Shown: positions 1 to 8,047 of the stretch, piece by piece | How the letters are laid out: every line of letters begins with the position of its first letter | Numbering within the stretch: position 1 is the first letter of the stretch | Source of the DNA: Candidatus Beckwithbacteria bacterium | Lineage (GTDB): Bacteria; Patescibacteriota; Microgenomatia; UBA1400; CG1-02-47-37 | Assembly (NCBI GenBank): GCA_030699295.1 | Contig: JAUYJQ010000057.1 | Span: 1 to 9,155 of the forward strand | Length of the DNA: 9,155 nt | Direction: 5' to 3' | Program-made: the position numbers and the translations under genes | The notes under the pieces: generated by a model | Seen by the model: the letters and a program-made list of their open reading frames with translations, nothing else | Databases searched by the model: none | What the model was told of the DNA's origin: nothing

Positions 1-455
1 TTGTTGGCTTCGGCAACTTTGTGAATCTGGTTCTTTCTCTCGACCGCGCCGCCCAGATTTTTAGCCGCGTCTAAAATTTCGGCGGTCAATTTATCATAAA
101 AATGGTGGTATTGGGAGTTGCTGCGGGAACGGGCGGCGGTGATCAGCCAACGGATGGCCAAAGCCTCGCGCCTTTCCCCCCGAACCGGCGAAGGCACTTG
201 GTAAGCGGCGCCGCCGACGCGCCGGGAGCGGACTTCCATCACCGGTTTTACATTATCCAAAGCCTGACGCAAAACATTGACAGCGTCTTCTTTGGTTTTC
301 TCTTTTATCTGATCTAAAGCAGTGTAAATCTGCTTTTGGCTGACAGTTTTCTTGCCGTGGCGCATGATCACGGTGATCAGCTTGGACACCAACTGGCTGT
401 GGTAAATCGGGTCGGGGTTAATCTGGCGCCGGGGCGCACCTTTAGCTCGTGACAT
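1..455 (-). CDS. rpsG: Small ribosomal subunit protein uS7 (S7), 3' end cut off by the window edge
   Basis: uS7 is a primary 16S rRNA binding protein that nucleates assembly of the 30S head and lies near the E site. It also represses the str operon in E. coli. The reading frame starts at ATG 455-453 and runs off the left edge after 151 codons, so only about five residues of a usual 156 are missing. Family signatures seen are NPDPIYHSQLVSKLI (residues 13-27), MEVRSRRVGGAAYQVP (73-88), ERREALAIRWLI (94-105) and the C-terminal GGAVERKNQIHKVAEAN (135-151). One small departure is VRGERR where most relatives have VRPERR. The start lies 2 nt after the rpsL stop, which suggests translational coupling. 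No Shine-Dalgarno sequence precedes it; a hairpin in the rpsL tail occupies that place. This gene is too close to the edge to appear as a complete open frame, but the identification is firm. Confidence 0.97.
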   Translation of the reverse strand, partial: MSRAKGAPRRQINPDPIYHSQLVSKLITVIMRHGKKTVSQKQIYTALDQIKEKTKEDAVNVLRQALDNVKPVMEVRSRRVGGAAYQVPSPVRGERREALAIRWLITAARSRSNSQYHHFYDKLTAEILDAAKNLGGAVERKNQIHKVAEAN

Positions 456-457
456 AT

Positions 458-904
458 TTAAACTGCAGCCGTAGCTGCCGCGGTGGCCGTGGTGGCTCCG
501 GATAATTTAGTACCATACTTGGACCGGGAAGTTTTGCGGTTAGCTACCCCGGCGGCATCGTATTTACCCCGGATAATGTGGTATTTGACGCCGGGCAAAT
601 CTTTGACCCGGCCGGCGCGGACCAGGACAATCGAGTGCTCTGCCAGATCGTGGCCGATACCGGGAATATAGGCAGTGACTTCCTGTTTATTAGACAAGCG
701 CACCCGGGCAACTTTACGTAAGGCTGAATTGGGTTTTTTCGGCGTCATGGTTTTAACAATGAGACAGACTCCCCGCTTTTGCGGATTAACCGTGGCGATC
801 ATGCGCCGCTCCTTTAAGTTAAAGGTGCGCCTAAGAGCCGTCGCCTTGATCTTTTTCGGTTTGCGCCGGCGTGGTTTTCTGATCAGTTGATTAATTGTTG
901 GCAT
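458..904 (-). CDS. rpsL: Small ribosomal subunit protein uS12 (S12)
   Basis: uS12 is the decoding-centre protein of the 30S subunit and sets translational accuracy. At 148 aa it is longer than E. coli (124) or B. subtilis (138) S12. It begins MPTINQLIRKPRRRKPKK, has the longer Firmicutes-style N-terminal loop before PQKRGVC (residues 41-47), then TPKKPNSALRK (54-64), YIPGIGHDLAEHS (79-91), GRVKDLPGV (98-106) and SRSKYGTK (126-133). The lysines where streptomycin resistance arises (K56/K57 and K101) and P104 are unchanged, so no rpsL-type streptomycin resistance is predicted. D102 is the position RimO methylthiolates in other bacteria. The end is odd: the usual basic KxPKA-like tail is replaced by a 14-residue Ser/Gly then Ala/Thr stretch (135-148), whose codons fold into a hairpin just before rpsG. 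The start is ATG 904-902, 6 nt after rpoC, with GGAG placed well upstream. Confidence 0.98.
   Translation of the reverse strand: MPTINQLIRKPRRRKPKKIKATALRRTFNLKERRMIATVNPQKRGVCLIVKTMTPKKPNSALRKVARVRLSNKQEVTAYIPGIGHDLAEHSIVLVRAGRVKDLPGVKYHIIRGKYDAAGVANRKTSRSKYGTKLSGATTATAAATAAV
465..478 (-). promoter_or_regulatory. Hairpin with UACG tetraloop just upstream of the rpsG start
   Basis: On the minus strand the sequence reads GCAGC-TACG-GCTGC: a perfect 5-bp stem whose closing C-G pair holds a UACG loop, a member of the very stable UNCG tetraloop class. It lies inside the last codons of rpsL and ends 9 nt before the rpsG ATG, so it covers the place where a Shine-Dalgarno sequence would be. The structure is seen directly in the sequence. 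A role in rpsL-rpsG coupling or in feedback by uS7 is inference, based on the E. coli str operon, where S7 binds the rpsL-rpsG junction. It could also be a by-product of Ala/Thr codons. Confidence 0.45.
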
Positions 905-910
905 AAATTT

Positions 911-3900
911 TTACTCCATCCCTGCCCGTTCGGCATTGGTGGGAATCAAACGGCCAATTATAACATTTTCTTTTAAACCTAAGAGTTTGTCGATTTTCCC
1001 CTCGGCGGCGGCTTCAGTTAAGACCGACGAGGTGTGCTGGAAGGAGGCGGCTGACAACCAGGACTCGGTGTATAAAGCCGAGCGGGTAATCCCTAACATG
1101 ACCTGCCTCGAGGTAGCCGGCTTACCATGCTCTTTCTTAGCCAGAGTGTTGGCTTCTTCAAACTTGGGTAGCTCGACAAACTCGCCGATTAACAACTTGG
1201 TGTCGCCGACCGAGTCTACCTGGACCTTATCGGACATTTTCCGGACAATCACTTCGAAATGCTTATCGTGGATAGGAATACCCTGCGACTCATAAACCGC
1301 CTGAATCTCTTCAATTAAGTATTCCTGGGCGCGGAGAATGCCGATAGTACCCAGCAGGTTTTTAACATTTAGAGGGCCGGTACTTAGGTGGTCGCCGACA
1401 GCCACCAACTCGTTGTTTTTAACCTTGAGGATAGCCGTCAAAGGCACCAGGTAAGTCCGCATTTGGCCTTTACTCCCGACCGGGGTAATCGTCAACTGAT
1501 ATCCCTGATTGGTTTCTTTAATCTTGATCTTGCCGGGAATCTCGGCCAAGGGAGCGGCCAGCTTGGGCGTCCGGGCTTCAAATAACTCCTCCACCCGGGG
1601 TAGCCCTTGGGTGACGTCGGAAACGACAATGCCGCCAAAGTGTTTCACCCGCATGGTCAACTGGGTACCGGGTTCACCGATACTCTGGGCGGCAATAACG
1701 CCGACCGGAGCGCCAATGGTGACCGGTTTTTTGGTGGAGAAATCCCAACCGTAACACTGGGCGCACAAACCGTATCTGGCTTGGCAGGTCAGGGGCGAAC
1801 GGACGAACACCTGGCTGACTTTGGCGTTAACAATTTTTTCGGCCAGCTCTTCTTCAATTAAGGCACCTTTTTTAAGCAAAACTTTCTTGGTCTTGGGGTT
1901 TATGATTTTTTCGGCCAAAAATCTGCCGACAATCCTGGTGGCAAAAGACTTCTGCCGGGTGCCGGCATTAGTCAGCAACAGGCTATTTTTAGTGCCGCAA
2001 TCTTCGAGGCGAATAATCATGTCGTGGGCCACGTCAACCAAACGGCGGGTCAGATAACCGGCGTCGGCGGTTTTAATGGCCGAGTCGGTTAAACCTTTAC
2101 GCGAACCGCGGGCCGAGGTGACGTACTCAAAAATTGACAGGCCTTCCCGGAAATTGGACTTGGTCGGCAGTTCGACAATTTTCCCCAGGGGATCAACTAC
2201 CAAACCGCGCATAGCCGCGAGTTGCTTCACCTGGTCTTTAGACGCCCGGGTGCCGCCGGAATTGATGATGGTTTTAACGGCATTGTTGCTCTCAAAATTA
2301 TTCCAGGTGGCCTGGGCAATGATGTCGGTCGTATCCATCCACAGCTCGTTTGATAGGCGCCGTTTTTCATCCATGGTAATCAGGCCGTTTTTATAGTTCT
2401 CTTCAATCAAGGCCGCTTTCTTGTTGGCTTCGCTGATTAATTTGTCTTTATTATCGATAATTTTACAGTCGGTGACTGCCACAGAAATACCCGAGTTCGT
2501 CGCTACCACAAAGCCGAGTGACTTTAAGTCGTCGATCAACTTAACTGTTTCTTCCCGGGAACATAACTTCAGGGCTTTTTTCATCAGCGATTTAATCCCC
2601 GAGGCATTAACTTCGTCGTTTATAAACTGCAGCGCTTTGGGTAATGCCTGGTTAAACAGGAGCCGGCCAACTGTAGTGTCAATAATCTCGTTTAAGCGAA
2701 CTTTAACCGGCTGGCGCAGAGAAAAAGCTTTGGTTTGCCAAAACATAATTGCCTCTTCCTGGCTGCTAAAAATGGTCTCGGACGGCTGGAGGGTGGTATC
2801 GATTGAAGTTAGGTAGTAAATCCCTAAAGCCATTTCCTTGTTGGGGATGGTAATCGGTGAACCGTCGGCCGGTTTTAACAAATTGGAATTGGGCATCATG
2901 TATTCTTTGGCTTCTCTGATTGAATCTTTGGACAAGGGCACATGGACGGCCATTTGGTCGCCGTCAAAGTCAGCATTGTAACCGGCACAAACACAGGGAT
3001 GAATCTGAATAGCACTACCTTCAACTAAGACCGGGTAAAAGGCCTGAATTCCCAGCTTGTGCAGCGTCGGTGCCCGATTTAAAAGTACCGGGTGGTCTTT
3101 AATAATGTCTTCCAAAATATCAAAGACTTCGGCCGGCCGGCGCTCTAAAACGTGCTTGGCTGATTTGACGTTGGGAGCAAAGCCGCGGTTGATCAATTCG
3201 CGCAAGACATAAGGCTTGAAAATTTCCAGGGCCATGATTTTGGGTAAACCGCACTGGTTGAGTTTTAAATCCGGCCCGACGACAATCACCGAACGACCGG
3301 AATAGTCGACCCGCTTACCCAGAAGATTTTGGCGGAAACGGCCCTGCTTACCCCGAAGCATGTCTGCCAGCGAGCGCAGCTCTTTGGCGCCGCGGCGCCT
3401 GACCGCCCGGGCTTGAGAAGTATCAATCAGGGTATCGACCGCCTCCTGAAGCATGCGTTTTTCGTTTCTTAAAATTATCTCCGGCGCACCCAAATTCATC
3501 AGGTGTTTTAAACGGTTGTTACGGTTGATCACCCGACGGTAAAGGTCGTTAATGTCAGATGAGGCAAAGTGGCCGCCGGATAACTGGACCATCGGCCTCA
3601 GATCGGGTGGCAGAACCGGTAAGGTGGTGGTGACCATCCACGAGGGATCGATGCTCACCCGGGTAAAAGCGTCGATGATGCGTAAAACTTTGATCGCCTT
3701 AATCTGCCGCTGGCCGGAATATTTTTGAATTTCTTCACGGTACCTGGTGGCCAATTTTGTCAAATCGAGTTGCTTGATGACTTCTAAAATCGCTTCTGCT
3801 CCCATGCCCACTTTGAGAAAATCGGCAGCGTCATAATCTAACAGCTTAATGTATTCTTCTTCTGATAAAACGGTTAAAGGCTGGGTGCGTTTGACTAGGT

Positions 3901-4594
3901 CTTTGACGGCGGCAAAGACCTCTTTGGCCGTATCTTTTTCTGAGGCCAGAGTTTCCCTGATAGTGGAAATTGCTTTTTTAGTCTTTAACTCGATTTCATT
4001 GACAGCCAATTCCAGTTGCTCTTTAGCTTTAATTTTCTTTTTGGTCTCGGCGATCGTAACCTTGCCTTTAGCTTGAGTCTCGGCAATGTCAGTCTTGGTG
4101 GTTGCTTCCAACTCTTTAATTTTGGCGTTAAATTGGTCGTCGAGATTTTTAAAGACGTCTTTTTTGACACCCGCATCAACACTGATCACTAGGTACTTGG
4201 CAAAATAAATGACTCCGGAGAGATTCCGGGGCGAGATCCCTAAAAGCAAAGATAGGTGGGAGGGGCTGCCCTTGAAAAACCAAATGTGAGTCACCGGGGA
4301 AGCCAAATTGATGTGACCCATGCGCTCGCGCCGGACCCGGCTCTGGGTGACTTCGACACCGCATTTATCACAAATGATCCCGCGATAACGGATACGCTTA
4401 TACTTGCCGCAGTAACACTCCCAGTCTTTGGTGGGGCCGAAAATCCGCTCGCAAAACAGGCCGTCTTTCTCGGGCTTGAGGGTGCGGTAGTTGATGGTTT
4501 CCGGTTTGAGGACTTCGCCGTGCGACCAGGACTTGATCACTTCCGGCGAGGCCAGTTTTATTTGCAAACTGGTAAAGTCAGTTAGTTTATTCAT
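911..4594 (-). CDS. rpoC: DNA-directed RNA polymerase subunit beta'
   Basis: This is the beta' subunit, which holds the catalytic magnesium and forms the clamp of RNA polymerase (1227 aa, full length). The N-terminal zinc ribbon has C60, C62, C75 and C78. A highly charged coiled-coil insert of about 95 residues (144-240) follows IYFAKYLVISVD, at the same place as an insert in actinobacterial beta'. RPMVQLSGGHFASSDINDLY (333-352) and the lid/rudder region with RFRQNLLGKRVDYSGRS (419-435) come next. The catalytic loop is NADFDGDQMAVH (540-551), with D542, D544 and D546. The second zinc site is C866, C937, C944 and C947. The bridge helix and trigger loop include GVIAAQSIGEPGTQLT (965-980) and MRVKHFGG (981-988), an altered trigger loop. 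The C-terminus has the expected AASFQHTSSVLTEAA (1182-1196) and GLKENVIIGRLIP (1206-1218). ATG 4594 overlaps the rpoB end by 8 nt; only a weak AGAGA precedes it, so coupled translation with rpoB is likely. Confidence 0.99.
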   Translation of the reverse strand: MNKLTDFTSLQIKLASPEVIKSWSHGEVLKPETINYRTLKPEKDGLFCERIFGPTKDWECYCGKYKRIRYRGIICDKCGVEVTQSRVRRERMGHINLASPVTHIWFFKGSPSHLSLLLGISPRNLSGVIYFAKYLVISVDAGVKKDVFKNLDDQFNAKIKELEATTKTDIAETQAKGKVTIAETKKKIKAKEQLELAVNEIELKTKKAISTIRETLASEKDTAKEVFAAVKDLVKRTQPLTVLSEEEYIKLLDYDAADFLKVGMGAEAILEVIKQLDLTKLATRYREEIQKYSGQRQIKAIKVLRIIDAFTRVSIDPSWMVTTTLPVLPPDLRPMVQLSGGHFASSDINDLYRRVINRNNRLKHLMNLGAPEIILRNEKRMLQEAVDTLIDTSQARAVRRRGAKELRSLADMLRGKQGRFRQNLLGKRVDYSGRSVIVVGPDLKLNQCGLPKIMALEIFKPYVLRELINRGFAPNVKSAKHVLERRPAEVFDILEDIIKDHPVLLNRAPTLHKLGIQAFYPVLVEGSAIQIHPCVCAGYNADFDGDQMAVHVPLSKDSIREAKEYMMPNSNLLKPADGSPITIPNKEMALGIYYLTSIDTTLQPSETIFSSQEEAIMFWQTKAFSLRQPVKVRLNEIIDTTVGRLLFNQALPKALQFINDEVNASGIKSLMKKALKLCSREETVKLIDDLKSLGFVVATNSGISVAVTDCKIIDNKDKLISEANKKAALIEENYKNGLITMDEKRRLSNELWMDTTDIIAQATWNNFESNNAVKTIINSGGTRASKDQVKQLAAMRGLVVDPLGKIVELPTKSNFREGLSIFEYVTSARGSRKGLTDSAIKTADAGYLTRRLVDVAHDMIIRLEDCGTKNSLLLTNAGTRQKSFATRIVGRFLAEKIINPKTKKVLLKKGALIEEELAEKIVNAKVSQVFVRSPLTCQARYGLCAQCYGWDFSTKKPVTIGAPVGVIAAQSIGEPGTQLTMRVKHFGGIVVSDVTQGLPRVEELFEARTPKLAAPLAEIPGKIKIKETNQGYQLTITPVGSKGQMRTYLVPLTAILKVKNNELVAVGDHLSTGPLNVKNLLGTIGILRAQEYLIEEIQAVYESQGIPIHDKHFEVIVRKMSDKVQVDSVGDTKLLIGEFVELPKFEEANTLAKKEHGKPATSRQVMLGITRSALYTESWLSAASFQHTSSVLTEAAAEGKIDKLLGLKENVIIGRLIPTNAERAGME
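914..917 (-). promoter_or_regulatory. Ribosome binding site of rpsL (GGAG)
   Basis: GGAG overlaps the last codons of rpoC and lies 9 nt before the rpsL ATG. It supports the chosen rpsL start. It is one of only two clear Shine-Dalgarno motifs in the window, which makes the lack of one at rpoB and rpsG stand out. Confidence 0.7.
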
Positions 4595-7500
4595 CTTGTT
4601 TCTCTATTTTCTCTAATTTTTTCTCTAACATGGCCTCTTTTTGGTCTTCTTTTTCGTCGTCTTCCTTGAGATTGTCGGCTTCAATCACTCCCATGGGGAT
4701 AATATTTAAACTCAGGCTATTAAGTTCCTTGACCAAAACTCTAAACGATTCCGGCACGGTGGCTTCGGGGATATCCAGGCTTTTGACAATCGCCTCGAAA
4801 GCCTTAGCCCTGCCGACGACGTCGTCGGATTTAATAGTCAACATTTCCTGAAGGGTATGAGCCGCCCGATGGGCTTCAAGGGCCCAAACTTCCATTTCTC
4901 CCAAACGCTGACCGCCCATTTGGGCTTTGCCGCCGAGCGGCTGCTGGGTAACCAGCGAATAGGGACCGGTGGAACGGGCGTGAGTCTTGTCCTCCACCAT
5001 GTGAATTAATTTGAGGATGTAAGCCACACCAACCGCAGTTTCTTCAGTAAAAGGTTCACCTGTCCGGCCGTCAAAGAGTTGGATTTTACCGGTGTTGGGT
5101 AGTTTGGCTTTATCCAGTTCTTTGGCAATTAAAGATTCGTCAATCGGCTCAAACACCGGCAAGGCCACCGTGTAACCTAACTTTTTGGCCGCCCAACCCA
5201 ACTGAGCTTCCAGTAGTTGACCCAGGTTCATTCTGGCTAAAACAGACAAAGGGGAAATAATGATATCGACCGGAGTGCCATCGGCAAAATAGGGCATGTC
5301 TTCAACCGGCACAATCTTACTAATAACTCCCTTATTACCATGGCGGCCGGCCAACTTATCACCGACCACAATTTTTCGCATCTGGGCCACCCTAACCACA
5401 ACTTTTTTAATTACCCCTGGATCGAGCTCGTCGCCCTGTTCACGATCAAAGCTTTTCACCTCAATCACTGTACCGCCTTCACCATGAGGCACCCGCAAAG
5501 AAGTATCGCGCACCTCCCTGGCTTTCTCTCCAAAGATCGCCCTCAGCAACCTCTCTTCAGCCGTTAACTCCGTCTCCCCTTTTGGGGCAATCTTACCGAC
5601 AAGAATATCATTGGGCTCAACCTGGCTGCCGATCACCACAATGCCGTCCTCACCCAAATTGGCCAACTCAGTTTCACCAACATTAGGAATGTCGCGGGTT
5701 AATTCCTCTGGTCCAAGTTTAGTATCCATAATCTTAGATTCGTATTCATTAATGACAATTGACGTTAAGATGTCTTCCTTGACCAATCTGTCAGAAATAA
5801 TGATGGCGTCCTCATAACCCAGGCCTTCATAGCTCATGTAGGCAATGGTCAAATTCTGCCCCAGGGCTAATTCACCGGTGTCACAACCCGGTCCATCAAC
5901 AATAATTTGTCCCGCCTTAACCGTATCGCCGATATTAACTAATGGTCTCTGGGAATAACAGGTAGACTGGGTGGTACGGTAAAACTTGGTAATGTGGTAA
6001 GTTATTTCTTTACCGGCAATCGTAATATTGTTGGATGAAGATTGTTTTAATTGTTGAGTGAATTTTGCGTTTTCTTTACCAGAAATTTGGGTAATCACTT
6101 TCTGGGCATCAACATAGACAACTTTGCCAGAGGCGACGGCTTTAATAATCCGGTTTAATGCCAAAGGCACAACGCTTTCCATACCGGTGCCTACAATCGG
6201 AGCTTCTGGTTTCACTAAAGGCACTGCCTGACATTGCATGTGGGTGCCCATTAATGCCCGGTTGGCTTCATCGTGAGCAATAAACGGAATTAGGGAAGCA
6301 GAGGTGCCCACCACTTGACGGGGTAAAACATCAATAAACTCAATTTTATCGGTGGAAACCTCAATAAATTCTGACCGGTATCTGGCCGGCACCCAGTCGT
6401 CGGCAATATGTCTTTTGGTATCGATCTTAATTCCCGCATGGGTAATATAATGATCTTCTTCTTCATCGGCAGCTAAATAGACGACTTCATCAGTCACCCG
6501 GCATTTTACTTTGCCACCACCCGTTTCTTTGATTACCCGTCGATAAGGTGTTTCAAGAAAACCATACGGGTTCACTCTGGCATATAAAGCTAAGTAAGTT
6601 ACCAGGCCAATATTTGGCCCTTCAGGAGACCTGACCGGGCAAATCCGGCCATACTGGCTGGCATTAATGTCACGCATGGAAAACGATGCCCGCTCCCTGG
6701 TGACTCCACCGGCACCCATCACCGACAAACGTCTTAAGTTATCCAGTTCAGATAAAGGGTTCGTTTGGTCTAAAATTGTTGACAGCCTGTTTCTTCTAAA
6801 AAAATCAGCAATTGCGGCAATCACTGGCCGAGGATTGACTAAAGTCGACGGGGTGGTTTCACTATCTACCTTAGTCAGACTCATCTTCTCCCGGATGGAT
6901 CGCTCTAATCTTAACAGGCCTAAACGGAAGGCGGTGTTGGCGACTAATTCGCCCACGCGGCGCACCCGGCGGTTAGCCAAAGAGTCAATGTCGTCAACTT
7001 TTCCCTGGCCATTTTGCAGTTTTATCAGCAGTTTAATGGCCGCCACAATATCATTGGCGGTTAACACTTGGGTGCCTGGGTCCACTTTCAAACCCAACCG
7101 CCGATTTAACTTATAGCGGCCGACGTCCCCCAAATCATAGCGCTTGGGATCAAAAAACATTTTCTGCAATAGATCTTTGGCGTTGTCCAAAATCGCCGGC
7201 TCTCCCGGACGCATTTTCTGGTAAATTTCAATCAAGGCTTCTTCATGAGTCTTGGTCGGGTCTTTATCGATCGTCGAGAACACATACGGGTGTTTTTGGT
7301 CGGTATCGACGTCGTTAAAAATTTTCAACAATTCCTCGTCAGTATGCGGCTCAATCGCCCGAAGCAGGGTTGTCGCCGCTAATTTGCGGTGCCTATCTAT
7401 TTTTACAGAAATGGTGTTATAGCGGGAAATGTTTATCTCCAACCATGACCCCCGCAGCGGCCGTAATTCCGCCTGATACAGGTTCCTACCAGTGGCCATG

Positions 7501-7922
7501 TCAATGACGCCGGAGAAAAACACCCCCGGCGAACGCACCAATTGGTTGACTACTGCCCGCTCAATGCCGCTGATAATAAACGTGCCCGTGGCCGTCATTT
7601 GGGGCAAGTCGCCCATAAACACTTCCTGCTCGGTCGTGTCACCGGTTTGCAGGTTCGTCAATTTAGCCTTTACCCTCAGGGGAATATCATAAGTTAAGCC
7701 CTTGGTCATCGCTTCCAGGGGAGTGTACTGGGGCTCATCCAAGCTGTGGCTCAAAAACTCCAACTGCCAATTCTTACCGGTAAAGTCACTAATCGGGGAA
7801 ATGCTCGCCAGCGCTTCTTTGATGCCTTGATTTAGAAACAAATCGTACGATTCTTTTTGGACTCTAACCAAATCTAGTTCGGGTAAATTTTTCGGTTGTT
7901 GTTTCCAATAAATTCGAGGCAT
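4587..7922 (-). CDS. rpoB: DNA-directed RNA polymerase subunit beta
   Basis: This is the beta subunit of RNA polymerase, at 1111 aa a compact form close in size to Thermus beta and without the large inserts of proteobacterial beta. Recognisable parts in order are the N-terminal LVRVQKESYDLFL (18-30); the protrusion motif GTFIISGIERAVVNQLVRSPGVFFS (113-137, split here only as a position range with key residues R122 and R130); the rifampicin/fork region (378-441); the ED pair near the active site, GYEDAI (E704, D705); the flap, GEKAREVRDTSLRVPHGEGG (798-817); the active-site lysines in GDKLAGRHGNKG (K856, K864); and the C-terminal clamp motif TGPYSLVTQQPLGGKAQMGG (985-1004). It ends in a charged Glu/Lys tail (about 1085-1111). 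In the rifampicin pocket several contact residues differ from E. coli. ATG 7922 is the only possible start, since an in-frame stop lies upstream. It has no Shine-Dalgarno sequence and a hairpin sits just before it. Its 3' end overlaps rpoC by 8 nt. Confidence 0.99.
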   Translation of the reverse strand: MPRIYWKQQPKNLPELDLVRVQKESYDLFLNQGIKEALASISPISDFTGKNWQLEFLSHSLDEPQYTPLEAMTKGLTYDIPLRVKAKLTNLQTGDTTEQEVFMGDLPQMTATGTFIISGIERAVVNQLVRSPGVFFSGVIDMATGRNLYQAELRPLRGSWLEINISRYNTISVKIDRHRKLAATTLLRAIEPHTDEELLKIFNDVDTDQKHPYVFSTIDKDPTKTHEEALIEIYQKMRPGEPAILDNAKDLLQKMFFDPKRYDLGDVGRYKLNRRLGLKVDPGTQVLTANDIVAAIKLLIKLQNGQGKVDDIDSLANRRVRRVGELVANTAFRLGLLRLERSIREKMSLTKVDSETTPSTLVNPRPVIAAIADFFRRNRLSTILDQTNPLSELDNLRRLSVMGAGGVTRERASFSMRDINASQYGRICPVRSPEGPNIGLVTYLALYARVNPYGFLETPYRRVIKETGGGKVKCRVTDEVVYLAADEEEDHYITHAGIKIDTKRHIADDWVPARYRSEFIEVSTDKIEFIDVLPRQVVGTSASLIPFIAHDEANRALMGTHMQCQAVPLVKPEAPIVGTGMESVVPLALNRIIKAVASGKVVYVDAQKVITQISGKENAKFTQQLKQSSSNNITIAGKEITYHITKFYRTTQSTCYSQRPLVNIGDTVKAGQIIVDGPGCDTGELALGQNLTIAYMSYEGLGYEDAIIISDRLVKEDILTSIVINEYESKIMDTKLGPEELTRDIPNVGETELANLGEDGIVVIGSQVEPNDILVGKIAPKGETELTAEERLLRAIFGEKAREVRDTSLRVPHGEGGTVIEVKSFDREQGDELDPGVIKKVVVRVAQMRKIVVGDKLAGRHGNKGVISKIVPVEDMPYFADGTPVDIIISPLSVLARMNLGQLLEAQLGWAAKKLGYTVALPVFEPIDESLIAKELDKAKLPNTGKIQLFDGRTGEPFTEETAVGVAYILKLIHMVEDKTHARSTGPYSLVTQQPLGGKAQMGGQRLGEMEVWALEAHRAAHTLQEMLTIKSDDVVGRAKAFEAIVKSLDIPEATVPESFRVLVKELNSLSLNIIPMGVIEADNLKEDDEKEDQKEAMLEKKLEKIEKQDE

Positions 7923-7926
7923 AAAG

Positions 7927-7947
7927 AAACGGGCTGCTGACCCGTTT
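7927..7947 (-). promoter_or_regulatory. Perfect 7-bp hairpin immediately before the rpoB start
   Basis: AAACGGG and CCCGTTT are perfect inverted arms around a 7-nt loop, and the 3' arm ends 4 nt before the rpoB ATG. It therefore covers the usual ribosome binding site, and no purine-rich motif lies between it and the start. A short pyrimidine run (CTTT) follows, but it is too short for a convincing intrinsic terminator. If transcription starts upstream near 8040, the arms form an RNA hairpin that could control rpoB translation. If it starts near 7938, the inverted repeat would instead act as DNA, for example as an operator. The palindrome is seen; either function is inference. Confidence 0.5.
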
Positions 7948-7973
7948 AATGTTTAGCTAATAATAATTGTCAA
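7945..7973 (-). promoter_or_regulatory. Candidate rpoB promoter, proximal
   Basis: A perfect -35 box TTGACA (7973-7968) is followed after 17 nt by ATTAAA (7950-7945), which matches TATAAT at only three positions. Transcription would begin at about 7938, inside the loop of the palindrome, and leave a leader of roughly 16 nt. The -35 and its AT-rich surroundings are good, but the -10 is poor. Confidence 0.3.
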
Positions 7974-7998
7974 GAATAAAAAGGTTCACAGATATCAC

Positions 7999-8036
7999 AA
8001 AAAAAGTAACAACAAAGACTAGCCTAGGAACAGGCT
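7999..8036 (-). terminator. Weak terminator-like hairpin after mltG
   Basis: On the minus strand AGCCT (8036-8032) and AGGCT (8025-8021) pair around a 6-nt loop. A T-rich stretch follows and ends in seven Ts (8005-7999). The stem is only 5 bp and the T-run begins 15 nt after it, so this is a poor match to an intrinsic terminator. If it works at all, it would partly separate mltG from rpoB transcription. Confidence 0.2.
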
Positions 8037-8047
8037 GACTTACAGAT

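Noticed and set aside
458..904. rpsL as a streptomycin-resistant allele
   Set aside because: Both key lysine regions (TPKKPNSA and RVKDLPG) keep the sensitive residues.
3875..4165. The RpoC insert as an intein, mobile element or frameshift artefact
   Set aside because: The frame is continuous, no intein splice motifs are visible, and an insert of similar nature occurs at the same site in actinobacterial beta'.
3985..4182. A separate basic 65-aa protein inside rpoC on the same strand
   Set aside because: It is another frame of the Lys/Glu-rich coiled-coil insert, so the low-complexity composition explains both its length and its basic character.
7923..7947. The hairpin before rpoB as an intrinsic terminator of mltG transcription
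   Set aside because: It is followed by CTTT only and sits 4 nt from the rpoB start; a real terminator there would stop rpoB expression from any promoter upstream.
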